Position numbers and translations under genes: made by a program. A DNA stretch of 24,785 bases from Acidimicrobiia bacterium. Lineage in GTDB: Bacteria; Actinomycetota; Acidimicrobiia; Acidimicrobiales; AC-14. Below the pieces are notes generated by a model, which saw nothing but the letters and a program-made list of their open reading frames with translations, did no database searches and had not been told where the DNA came from. Below are positions 6,499 through 15,012 of the stretch, one piece after another. Where the stretch lies: contig JAFAUA010000370.1 in NCBI GenBank assembly GCA_019243595.1, positions 1 through 24,785 on the forward strand. Direction: 5' to 3'. The stretch's first letter is position 1; every line of letters begins with the position of its first letter.

Positions 6499-7335
6499 GT
6501 GGAGCTCCGCGTCGGCGACCGCGCCTACGACGTGACGACCCGCGCCCTGGTGATGGGGATCGTCAACCGGACGCCCGACTCCTTCTTCGACCAGGGCCGG
6601 TACTTCGACATGGACGCGTCGCTCAAGCTGGCCGAGCAGCTCGTCAACGATGGGGCCGACATCATCGACGTCGGTGGTGTCAAAGCCGGACCGGGCCCCG
6701 AGGTCGGGGCCGAGGAGGAGCTCGAGCGGGTGATCCCTGCGATCGAGGCCCTCCACGCGCGGATCGACGTCCCGCTCTCGGTTGACACGTGGCGGGCCGA
6801 GGTCGCTCGGCAGGCCTACGCGGCCGGTGCCGTCGTCGGTAACGACATCAGCGGGTTCGGGGATCCCGACTACCTGGCGGTGAGCGCCGAAGCGGGTGCG
6901 ACCGTGGTCGCCACCCACATCCGGTTGAAGCCGCGCGTGCGCGATCCCGAGCCGGAGTACCCCAATGGCGATGTCGTCACCGCGGTCTGCGATTTCCTGG
7001 TCGGCCGGGCCAAGCAAGCAGAGCACGCTGGAATCGCGCCGGCGCGCATCGTGCTCGACGCCGGGCTCGACCTGGGAAAGACGTGGGAGCAATCGCTCGA
7101 GTTGCTCCGCGCGTCTGATCGCTTGGCCGACCTCGGATATCCGCTGCTGCTGTCTGCTTCCAACAAGACGTTTCTCGGGCGCTTCCTGGAACTGGAGATC
7201 GACGAGCGCAACGAGGCCTCGCTGGGGGCGACGGCGATCGGCGTCACCCTCGGGTGTCGCATCGTGCGCGCTCACGACGTGCGTGGGACGCGCCGGGTGT
7301 GCGACGTTCTGGCCGCCGTGATGGAGGCGGCGTGA
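6499..7335 (+). CDS. folP2: Dihydropteroate synthase homologue, FolP2-like
   Basis: This is a pterin-binding TIM-barrel protein of 278 residues from GTG 6499. Motifs in order: VMGIVNRTPDSFFDQG (NRTPDS at 23-28), DVGGVKAGPGPEV (from 57), SVDTWRAEVARQA (from 94), DAGLDLGKT (187-195), SASNKTFLG (219-227) and RAHDV near the end. Classical FolP has GGESTRPG and SRK in place of GGVKAGPG and SNK. The forms seen here match mycobacterial FolP2 (Rv1207 type), which has been reported to lack normal dihydropteroate synthase activity. So 'folate enzyme' should be held loosely. GTG 6451 is an alternative start, but it lies inside the preceding frame and adds residues unlike the family. The stop overlaps the holA start (GTGA). 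Confidence 0.85.
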   Translation: MELRVGDRAYDVTTRALVMGIVNRTPDSFFDQGRYFDMDASLKLAEQLVNDGADIIDVGGVKAGPGPEVGAEEELERVIPAIEALHARIDVPLSVDTWRAEVARQAYAAGAVVGNDISGFGDPDYLAVSAEAGATVVATHIRLKPRVRDPEPEYPNGDVVTAVCDFLVGRAKQAEHAGIAPARIVLDAGLDLGKTWEQSLELLRASDRLADLGYPLLLSASNKTFLGRFLELEIDERNEASLGATAIGVTLGCRIVRAHDVRGTRRVCDVLAAVMEAA

Positions 7336-8390
7336 AGGCCGCCGCGACTGATCTGCCCGTCTATCTGGTGCGGGGCGACGACCCCGTGCTCACGGGCGAC
7401 GCCGTGCGCGACCTGGTCGCACAGCTCGTCGGCGACGACGACCCCGCGTTCGTCGTCGAGGACCTGGCCGGCGACGACTACGACATCGCGGCCGTCGTCG
7501 ACGCCGCCCAGACGCCACCGTTCTTCGGCAGCCGGCGCGTCGTTGTCGCCCGCTCGGTTGGGCGCTTCTCGGCCCAGGACGTGGCGCCCCTCCTCGCCTA
7601 TCTCGCCGACCCCTTGCCCACCACCGCGCTCGTGCTCGTCGGCGGCGGGGGACAGATGGCCCGCGGCGTGCTGGACGCCGTGAAGAAGACGGGCCACGTC
7701 GTCGACGCCGGCGCCCCATCCGGCGGGAAGGCGCGCCAGTCGTGGCTGGCGGCGCAGCTCAAGGCTTCTCCGATCGACCTCGATGCCAAGGCGGGCGCGC
7801 TCCTCGCCGACCACCTCGGGGAAGACGTCGGCCGCCTCCCGGCGCTGGTCGAGCTCCTGACCGCGGCGTATGGCGAAGGCGCCAAGGTCAGTGCCGACGA
7901 GCTCACGCCGTTCCTCGGCGAGGCGGGCGGGGTGGCGCCGTGGGATCTCACCGATGCCATCGACAGGGGCGACACCAGTGCCGCCCTGGAGAACCTGCAC
8001 CGTCTGCTCGGCAGTGGGCGCCACCCGCTCGTGGTCCTGGCCAGCCTCCACAATCACTACACCCGCATTCTCCGCCTCGAGGGGTCGGGTGCCGCCGACG
8101 AGAAGGCGGCGGCCGAGATGCTCGGGATCAGCGGCTCGACGTTCCCGGCGCGCAAGGCGCTGAGTCAGGCCCGCAAGCTCGGCCACGAGCCTGTGAAGCG
8201 GGCGATCATGCTCCTCGCCGAGGCCGACCTCGCCCTCAAGGGTGCGATCGAGTGGCCCGACGGGCTGGTGCTCGAGGTGCTGGTCGCCCGGCTCAGCCGC
8301 CTGGGCCCGCGGGCTACGACGACGGGAACGCGTTCGGGATCGTCGCCGGCGGCGTCCCGATCACGACCGCGATCTCCTCGAGGTTCTTGA
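7332..8390 (+). CDS. holA: DNA polymerase III delta subunit
   Basis: The 352-residue protein is the clamp-loader delta subunit, which opens the beta sliding clamp. The N-terminal part is LPVYLVRGDDPVLTGDAVRD, then TPPFFGSRRVVVARSVGRF, where the delta-family Phe-Phe occurs. The middle region has APWDLTDAIDRGDTSAALEN and HPLVVLASLHNHYTRILRL. The end is ARKLGHEPVKRAIMLLAEAD, DLALKGAIEWPDGLVLEVLV. GTG 7332 has GGAGG four bases upstream and overlaps the folP2 stop. Family homology ends near residue 325 (VARLSRL, about 8304); the last 28 residues are Thr/Ser/Arg/Pro-rich and run antisense through the end of the convergent lipoprotein gene, so the stop at 8390 may not be ancestral. Gene order holA, rpsT, lepA is usual in actinobacteria. 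Confidence 0.9.
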   Translation: MKAAATDLPVYLVRGDDPVLTGDAVRDLVAQLVGDDDPAFVVEDLAGDDYDIAAVVDAAQTPPFFGSRRVVVARSVGRFSAQDVAPLLAYLADPLPTTALVLVGGGGQMARGVLDAVKKTGHVVDAGAPSGGKARQSWLAAQLKASPIDLDAKAGALLADHLGEDVGRLPALVELLTAAYGEGAKVSADELTPFLGEAGGVAPWDLTDAIDRGDTSAALENLHRLLGSGRHPLVVLASLHNHYTRILRLEGSGAADEKAAAEMLGISGSTFPARKALSQARKLGHEPVKRAIMLLAEADLALKGAIEWPDGLVLEVLVARLSRLGPRATTTGTRSGSSPAASRSRPRSPRGS

Positions 8391-8991
8391 GCACGACCGT
8401 CGACGCATCGCCGGTGAACGGCTGGCCGTTGACGTACACCTTGTAGGGCTTGTCGGGCGCGCAGTAGCTCCCGACGCAGTCGGTTGTGAAGCGCACGCCC
8501 CACTCGGTGAAGAGTTGACCGAGGTTGATCTGGCGCTCCTTGTCGTTCTCGACATGGAGGACGCCGCTCTCGTCGTGGGTGTGCAGCGGGGAGATGCACG
8601 GCTGTGAGCACTTGCCGCCGACGAGGCCGGCAACGAGCTGACCGTTCTGGGTCTGGACGACGGCGTTGGGATCGCCGCCGATCCCGAGCCCGGCCGGCAC
8701 CACCGTCGCATGGCCGTCGACGTAGACGTCGAGGTGGGCATGCACGTGGTAGAAGAGCTGCTCCGACTTGAACGCCGGCAGACCGGCGGCGGCAACCCGC
8801 TGGATGGCATCGTCGGGGCGGGGCCAGGGTGCGGGCCCGGTGTTGACCTCGAGGTGGGGCGGCGTCACGGTCGGGCCAGTCGTCGACTTGCCGGCGATCG
8901 TCGGGGAGTCCGAGCCGCCTCCGCACGCGGCGAGGGCCGCGCCAGTCACGACGACGAGCGCGACAGCAAGGAGGCGCGAGCGAATGCTCAG
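8314..8991 (-). CDS. His-rich secreted lipoprotein of unknown function
   Basis: The first standard start in frame is GTG at 8949, but that begins inside the signal peptide. Coding continues upstream to CTG 8991-8989, giving MSIRSR, then [17 protein letters not shown]: a full lipoprotein signal with lipobox LAAC. That CTG overlaps the rpsT stop as CTGA, so I extend to it (225 residues); the start codon is inferred. After a Thr/Pro-rich linker come [49 protein letters not shown] and [13 protein letters not shown]. The HVHAH and LHTH clusters and the cysteines CSQPC and CVGSYC suggest metal or disulfide sites. I recognise it as a recurrent actinobacterial hypothetical family with no known function. 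Its 3' end overlaps holA on the other strand by 77 bases. Confidence 0.72.
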   Translation of the reverse strand: MSIRSRLLAVALVVVTGAALAACGGGSDSPTIAGKSTTGPTVTPPHLEVNTGPAPWPRPDDAIQRVAAAGLPAFKSEQLFYHVHAHLDVYVDGHATVVPAGLGIGGDPNAVVQTQNGQLVAGLVGGKCSQPCISPLHTHDESGVLHVENDKERQINLGQLFTEWGVRFTTDCVGSYCAPDKPYKVYVNGQPFTGDASTVVLKNLEEIAVVIGTPPATIPNAFPSS

Positions 8992-9251
8992 GAGGAGGTG
9001 CGCGCCAGGCGGCGCATCAGGCGCGACTTGCGGTTGCCCGCCTGGTTCTTGTGGATCACGCCTTTGGCGGCTGCCTTGTCGATGCGCTTCACCGCCGCAC
9101 GCAGCGCCTCGGCCTGGTCCTCGGCACCCGTCTCCGCGGACTGCACAGCCCGCTTGACGCGCGTCTTGACCTCCGAGCGCACGGCCTTGTTCTTGATGCG
9201 CCGGCGCTCGTTCTGGCGATTGCGCTTGATCTGGCTTCGGATGTTCGCCAT
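8988..9251 (-). CDS. rpsT: 30S ribosomal protein S20
   Basis: This 87-residue basic protein has the S20 pattern: [36 protein letters not shown], then [20 protein letters not shown] and [11 protein letters not shown]20 binds 16S rRNA near the body of the small subunit and is needed early in assembly. It starts with ATG at 9251 and lies divergent to lepA, the common arrangement in many bacteria. Its TGA stop (8990-8988) overlaps the proposed CTG start of the lipoprotein gene. Confidence 0.96.
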   Translation of the reverse strand: MANIRSQIKRNRQNERRRIKNKAVRSEVKTRVKRAVQSAETGAEDQAEALRAAVKRIDKAAAKGVIHKNQAGNRKSRLMRRLARTSS

Positions 9252-9312
9252 GGCGGACGTCAGGCTACCGGTTCGGCGGGCTACGTCCGGAAACGCGTCA
9301 TCATCGAGGGTC
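9252..9312. promoter_or_regulatory. Divergent rpsT / lepA intergenic region
   Basis: Sixty-one bases separate the divergent starts of rpsT and lepA and must hold or border both promoters. On the minus strand TAGCCT about ten bases before the rpsT ATG fits a weak -10. I see no good -35 for either gene. A Shine-Dalgarno-like GAGGG lies just upstream of the lepA GTG. Confidence 0.35.
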
Positions 9313-11100
<1,788 letters not shown>

Positions 11101-11162
11101 GCGCGGTTAAGGTCGCCGTCATCGACGCAAGCTTCCAAATAGAGAAGCTGGGGGGACACACG

Positions 11163-11453
11163 GTGCTCGCCGCACAGGGTGAGATCGACATCGCGGCCGT
11201 GCCCACGTTCCGAGACCAGCTCCGCCGCCTCGTCGACGATGGCTCCGCCTCAATCGTCATCGACCTGAGCGAGGTGCGCTTCATCGACTCCGCAGGCCTT
11301 CGGGTGCTGGTCGACGGGCTCACGCGGGCTCGCCGGCGGGACGCCGACCTGCGGGTCGCGTGCCCCAGCGCCAGCCTGCGCCGCACCTTCGAGATCAGCG
11401 GGCTCGACAAGGTGATGAGCGTCCACGACTCGCTCGAGGACGCCACCAACTGA
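11163..11453 (+). CDS. STAS-domain anti-sigma factor antagonist
   Basis: The protein is 96 residues from GTG 11163, which has a strong GGGGGGA six to eight bases upstream. It reads VLAAQGEIDIAAVPTFRDQL, SIVIDLSEVRFIDSAGLRVL and ends with LRRTFEISGLDKVM. In DSAGL (42-46) Ser43 matches the serine that anti-sigma kinases phosphorylate in SpoIIAA/RsbV. Such proteins free a sigma factor by binding its anti-sigma kinase. No kinase or sigma gene is adjacent, so the partner is unknown. Open coding upstream (SFQIEKLGGHT) looks like the missing first STAS strand but has no standard start codon, so the true N-terminus is uncertain. The gene stands alone between lepA and hrcA. Confidence 0.85.
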   Translation: MLAAQGEIDIAAVPTFRDQLRRLVDDGSASIVIDLSEVRFIDSAGLRVLVDGLTRARRRDADLRVACPSASLRRTFEISGLDKVMSVHDSLEDATN

Positions 11454-11468
11454 ACCCCGGCGTGCCGT

Positions 11469-11495
11469 CTAGCACTCGGTATCATCGATTGCTAG
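11469..11495 (+). promoter_or_regulatory. CIRCE operator upstream of hrcA
   Basis: CTAGCACTC, nine bases, then GATTGCTAG: an inverted repeat with 8 of 9 arm positions matching, close to the consensus TTAGCACTC-N9-GAGTGCTAA. It ends ten bases before the hrcA ATG. HrcA binds CIRCE, so the operon is probably autoregulated and heat-inducible. TATCAT at 11480-11485 lies in the spacer and could be a -10. Confidence 0.86.
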
Positions 11496-11505
11496 AGGTG
11501 CCCTG

Positions 11506-12516
11506 ATGCTCGACGATCGCAAGGCTGCTGTTCTCCGCGCCGTCGTGCGCGAGTACATCGAGACTGCCCAGCCCGTCGGCTCGGCCCATGTGGCGCGCAC
11601 GACCGACCTCGGTGTGTCCCCGGCCACGGTCCGCAACGAAATGGCCGCCCTCGAGCGTGAGGGCTATCTGGCCCAGCCGCACACGAGCGCCGGCCGCGTC
11701 CCCACCGACCTCGGCTACCGGTTCTTCGTCGACCAGCTCACCGGGCCCGGCGCGCTCCCCGCCGTGCAGCGCCAGCAGGTGCGCGACTTCTTCGCGAAAG
11801 CCCACGGCGAGCTCGAGCAGATGCTGCACGATACGAGCAGCCTGCTCTCGGGCCTCACCAGCTACGCGGCGCTCGTGCTGGCGCCGCCCAGCGAACGGGC
11901 CACGGTCCGCTCGGTACAGGTCGTCGGCCTCACCGACCGGGCGGCCATGGTCGTCGTCGTGCTGTCCAACGGCACCATCGAGAAGGCGATGCTCGAGCTC
12001 GACGCCGACACCGGCGACGAGCGCCTGGCCGCCGCCAGCACCCATCTGTCCGCCCACCTCGGGGGCACGTCGCTGACCGACCGCACCCACATGCCAGCGA
12101 CCGGCGACCAGCGTCTCGACGCCTTGGTCGACACCGTCGTCTCGGCGATCGGCGACCCGGCCGACCGCGAGCAAAACCATGTCTTCGTCGGCGGCGCGTC
12201 GCGGATGGCCGCCGCCTTCGACGCGGTCGACACCGTGCGCCAGGTCCTTGCCATCCTCGAGCAGCAGTACGTCGTTGTCAGCCTGTTGCGCGAGGTCATC
12301 GACCACGACACCGTGCAAGGCATCGCCGTCTCCATCGGCACCGAGCACGGCCTGCAGTCGCTCGCCGAGTGCTCGATCGTGGTGGCGCCGTACGAGATCG
12401 AGGGCGAGCCCGTCGGCACCGTCGGCGTGCTCGGACCCACGCGGATGAACTATCCGCAGGCGATGGCGGCCGTCGCCGTCGTCAGTGAGAGACTCGGCCG
12501 AACACTCAGCGCCTGA
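11506..12516 (+). CDS. hrcA: Heat-inducible transcription repressor HrcA
   Basis: The 336-residue protein starts with ATG 11506, with GAGGTG upstream at the edge of the CIRCE repeat. The N-terminal winged helix reads MLDDRKAAVLRAVVREYIET, PVGSAHVARTTDLGVSPATV and RNEMAALEREGYLAQPHTSA, followed by GRVPTDLGYRFFVD, all hallmark HrcA segments. The remainder is the GAF-like dimerisation and inducer domain (HVFVGGASRMAA, QGIAVSIGTEHGL, GTVGVLGPTRMNYPQAM). HrcA represses chaperone genes by binding CIRCE and depends on GroEL to fold. The gene is followed after five bases by dnaJ, so the pair is probably co-transcribed from the CIRCE-controlled promoter. Confidence 0.96.
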   Translation: MLDDRKAAVLRAVVREYIETAQPVGSAHVARTTDLGVSPATVRNEMAALEREGYLAQPHTSAGRVPTDLGYRFFVDQLTGPGALPAVQRQQVRDFFAKAHGELEQMLHDTSSLLSGLTSYAALVLAPPSERATVRSVQVVGLTDRAAMVVVVLSNGTIEKAMLELDADTGDERLAAASTHLSAHLGGTSLTDRTHMPATGDQRLDALVDTVVSAIGDPADREQNHVFVGGASRMAAAFDAVDTVRQVLAILEQQYVVVSLLREVIDHDTVQGIAVSIGTEHGLQSLAECSIVVAPYEIEGEPVGTVGVLGPTRMNYPQAMAAVAVVSERLGRTLSA

Positions 12517-12521
12517 CATCG

Positions 12522-13652
12522 ATGGCCGACTACTACGAGCTTCTGGGCGTAAGCCCCAGCGCCACCGAGGACGAAATCAAGCGCGCCTACCGGGCGTTGG
12601 CGCGCGAGCTGCACCCCGACGCCAACGGCGGCGATCCCCACGCCGAGGAGCGCTTCAAAGAGGTGACCCAGGCCTACGAGACGCTGCGCGACCCCGAACG
12701 TCGCCGGCGCTACGACCTGTTCGGTCCCGAAGGCGCAGGTGTCGGCGGTGGGTCGGGCTTCGACGCCGGCCCGTTCGCGGCCGGGCTCGGGGACCTGTTC
12801 GAGAGCTTCTTTGGTGGCTTCTCGGGCTCGCCGTTCGGCGGCGGTGGTGGGCGCGGGCCGCGTTCGCGCCAGGGCCCCGACATGGAGGTCGCCCTCGACC
12901 TCACGTTCGAAGACGCCGTCTTCGGCGCCCAGCGCGAGGTGCGCCTGCGCCAGCCCGTCGCGTGCGCCACGTGTCAGGGGAGCGGAGCCCGGCCGGGCAC
13001 CACACCGACGACCTGCCGGGAGTGCGGCGGTAGCGGCGAGGTGCACCGGGTGCGCCGTTCGATCCTCGGGCAGATGGTGTCGTCGTCGCCGTGCGCCAAG
13101 TGTGGCGGCACCGGCGAAGAGGTCACCTCGCCGTGCAACGACTGCCGAGGCGAAGGTCGGATAACGGAGGAGCGGGCCTACACCGTCGATGTGCCCGCAG
13201 GCGTCGACGATGGCTCGACGTTGCGGCTCACCGGCCGCGGCGCGGCCGGTGCTCGCGGCGGCGGCTACGGCGACCTCTACGTGCATCTGCGCGTCACGCC
13301 CCATGAGCGCTTCCAGCGCCACGGCAACGATCTCGTCGACGTGCTGCACCTGCCGATCACCCAGGCGACGCTCGGCGCCCACCTGCGTTACGAGACCCTC
13401 GACGGCACCGAGGACCTCGTTGTCCCCGGCGGAACCCAGTCCGGGCGAGTGTTTCGGCTCCGGGGCCGCGGCGTGCCCCACCTCGACGGCCGCGGGCGCG
13501 GCGACCTACTCGTCCAGGTGATGGTCGACACGCCCACCCACCTCAGTGCCGAGCAGGAGGAGCTCCTGCGTCGCTTCGCAGCGGCTCGGGGTGACGACGT
13601 GGCGCCCGCCGACACCCGGCTGTTCTCCAAGATTCGCTCGGCGTTCAAGTAG
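12522..13652 (+). CDS. dnaJ: Chaperone protein DnaJ (type I, zinc-binding)
   Basis: The 376-residue protein has a J domain at 1-68 (YYELLGVSPSATEDEIKRAY, HPD at 31-33). A Gly/Phe-rich linker (about 71-112) follows. Four CxxCxGxG zinc motifs come next, at about 148-212: CATCQGSG, CRECGGSG, CAKCGGTG and CNDCRGEG. The C-terminal substrate-binding and dimerisation region has TVDVPAGVDDGSTLRLTGRG. It stimulates DnaK ATPase and delivers clients. dnaK and grpE are not next to it; the hrcA-dnaJ pairing is the arrangement of the second actinobacterial DnaJ (DnaJ2). ATG 12522 has no clear Shine-Dalgarno and lies five bases after the hrcA stop, which suggests coupling. Confidence 0.96.
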   Translation: MADYYELLGVSPSATEDEIKRAYRALARELHPDANGGDPHAEERFKEVTQAYETLRDPERRRRYDLFGPEGAGVGGGSGFDAGPFAAGLGDLFESFFGGFSGSPFGGGGGRGPRSRQGPDMEVALDLTFEDAVFGAQREVRLRQPVACATCQGSGARPGTTPTTCRECGGSGEVHRVRRSILGQMVSSSPCAKCGGTGEEVTSPCNDCRGEGRITEERAYTVDVPAGVDDGSTLRLTGRGAAGARGGGYGDLYVHLRVTPHERFQRHGNDLVDVLHLPITQATLGAHLRYETLDGTEDLVVPGGTQSGRVFRLRGRGVPHLDGRGRGDLLVQVMVDTPTHLSAEQEELLRRFAAARGDDVAPADTRLFSKIRSAFK

Positions 13653-13661
13653 GTCGCACTC

Positions 13662-14363
13662 GTGGGCGCGCTCCGTGAGGCGGCCGCGCACGCCTTCGTC
13701 GTCGACCTCGAGGCCCCGGAGCTGGCGGCCGACGACCGTCGCCATCTCGAGCGCGCCCTGCGGCTGCGAGCGGGCGAGACAGTCACGGTCTCCGACGGGG
13801 CCGGGCGCTGGCGGCCCTGCCGGTTCACCGGGGGTGGGCTGGACCCCTGCGGCGAGATCACTGTCGAACCGCGACCGGCACCCGCGGTCACGGTCGGCAT
13901 CGCCCTCACCAAGGGTGAGCGTCTCGATTGGGCCGTCCAGAAGCTGACCGAGCTCGGCGTCGACAGAGTGGTCCCGTTCAGCGCCGAGCGGTCGGTCGTC
14001 CGCTGGGACGGGGGTCGGTCCGGTCACCACGTCGACCGCCTGCGCCGCATTGCCCGTCAGGCGGCCATGCAGAGCCGGCGCACATGGCTGCCCGAGGTCG
14101 AGGACCTGCTGGCCTTCGCCGAGGCGGCCGCCATCCCGGCGGTGGCACTGGCCGAGCCAGGAGGGGAGGCGCCGTCCCTGGACCGGCCGGTCGTCCTGGT
14201 CGGACCCGAGGGCGGATGGGGCCAGGGCGAGGCGGCGGCGGGGCTGCCGGCGGTCGGGCTGGGCCCCACGGTGCTGCGGTCCGAGACCGCCGCGGTGGCG
14301 GCCGGGACCCTCCTGTGTGCCCTCCGAGCAGGGGTTATCCGCCCCGGCGGCGAACCCCGTTGA
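13662..14363 (+). CDS. rsmE: 16S rRNA m3U1498 methyltransferase RsmE
   Basis: The 233-residue protein has an N-terminal PUA-like part (HAFVVDLEAPEL, RRHLERALRLRAGETVTVSD) and a SPOUT-type knot domain: ALTKGERLDWAVQKLTELGV, VPFSAERSVVRW, RIARQAAMQSRRTWLPEV, VLVGPEGGWGQGE and LGPTVLRSETAAVAA. These match RsmE, which methylates N3 of U1498 in 16S rRNA using SAM. GTG 13662 lies nine bases after the dnaJ stop. RsmE directly after dnaJ is a widespread gene order, so this is probably part of the hrcA-dnaJ operon. Confidence 0.94.
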   Translation: MGALREAAAHAFVVDLEAPELAADDRRHLERALRLRAGETVTVSDGAGRWRPCRFTGGGLDPCGEITVEPRPAPAVTVGIALTKGERLDWAVQKLTELGVDRVVPFSAERSVVRWDGGRSGHHVDRLRRIARQAAMQSRRTWLPEVEDLLAFAEAAAIPAVALAEPGGEAPSLDRPVVLVGPEGGWGQGEAAAGLPAVGLGPTVLRSETAAVAAGTLLCALRAGVIRPGGEPR

Positions 14364-14406
14364 CGATTCCACGTACCCAGGGTCAGGGGTCGGGCACGCT
14401 CTGTGA

Positions 14407-14435
14407 TTGCCACGGAGCGTGGCCGGTATTACAGT
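14407..14435 (+). promoter_or_regulatory. Promoter of the BldD-like gene, with internal palindrome
   Basis: TTGCCA (14407-14412) and TACAGT (14430-14435) are spaced by exactly 17 bases and resemble a housekeeping-sigma promoter. Transcription would begin near 14442, leaving a leader of about 18 bases before GTG 14460. A perfect CCACG-GAG-CGTGG palindrome (14410-14422) overlaps the -35 and spacer, where a repressor would block the polymerase. BldD proteins often repress their own gene, so it may be an operator, though it does not match the published BldD box well. Confidence 0.5.
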
Positions 14436-14459
14436 GGAAAAGGAACAAAGGGGGCGAGC

Positions 14460-14984
14460 GTGATCGAGGAGGGAATGGCTGGCGGGTATGCCCGCCGCGT
14501 CGGCGAACGACTGCGTGCCATTCGCAAGCAGAAAGGGCTGTCCCTTCAGGAGGTGGAGGGGGCCTCGAAACAGGAGTTCAAAGCCTCGGTGCTGGGGGCG
14601 TACGAGCGTGGTGAGCGGGCCATTTCGGTGCCCCGACTCCAGCGCCTGGCTCGCTTCTACAACGTGCCGGTCGACCAGCTTCTGCCTAGGGATGCCGCCG
14701 ACATCGACCTCACCGACGCCGCGACGTCCAACGGAGACGCAGAGCGGTCGTGGGACGGGTCCGACAAGATCACCATCGATCTGACCCGGTTCGAGGGCGT
14801 CGATGACGACGAAGCGCGCGTTCTGCACCGATATGTGAACACCATCCAGGTGCAGCGTCAGGACTTCAACGGTCGGATGCTGACGATCCGGCGTGATGAC
14901 CTGCGGGCCATCGCCGCCGCCGCCGGCATCGAGGTGGACGCTCTCGTCCGCCGGCTCGACGACCTGCAGCTCCGCCGCGCCTAG
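14460..14984 (+). CDS. bldD: BldD-like XRE-family transcription regulator with c-di-GMP signature
   Basis: From GTG 14460 (preceded by AAAGGGGG) the protein has 174 residues. The N-terminal HTH reads RVGERLRAIRKQKGLSLQEV and VLGAYERGERAISVPRLQRL, followed by FYNVPVDQLLP. The C-terminal domain has LHRYVNTIQVQRQDFNGRML and TIRRDDLRAIAAAAG. BldD dimers in Streptomyces bind cyclic di-GMP through R-x-D, eight residues, R-x-x-D; here R133-Q-D135, eight residues, R144-R-D-D147 fits exactly. BldD represses developmental genes when loaded with c-di-GMP. What it controls here is unknown. A GTG at 14403 would add 19 residues but sits before the promoter, so it is rejected. A linker of about 25 residues separates the domains. 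Confidence 0.85.
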   Translation: MIEEGMAGGYARRVGERLRAIRKQKGLSLQEVEGASKQEFKASVLGAYERGERAISVPRLQRLARFYNVPVDQLLPRDAADIDLTDAATSNGDAERSWDGSDKITIDLTRFEGVDDDEARVLHRYVNTIQVQRQDFNGRMLTIRRDDLRAIAAAAGIEVDALVRRLDDLQLRRA

Positions 14985-15012
14985 CCCGTCGTCCGGCGCG
15001 ACGCTGGGGCCC

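Noticed and set aside
8710..9312. N-terminal extension of lepA
   Set aside because: The frame is open, but it runs antisense through rpsT and the lipoprotein; LepA has normal length from GTG 9313.
14403..14459. Earlier start for the BldD-like gene
   Set aside because: It would start upstream of the -10 of the predicted promoter and lacks a ribosome-binding site; GTG 14460 has one.
14977..15003. CGCGCC/GGCGCG inverted repeat after the BldD-like gene as terminator
   Set aside because: Six pairs with a 13-base loop and no T tract are expected by chance at this GC content.
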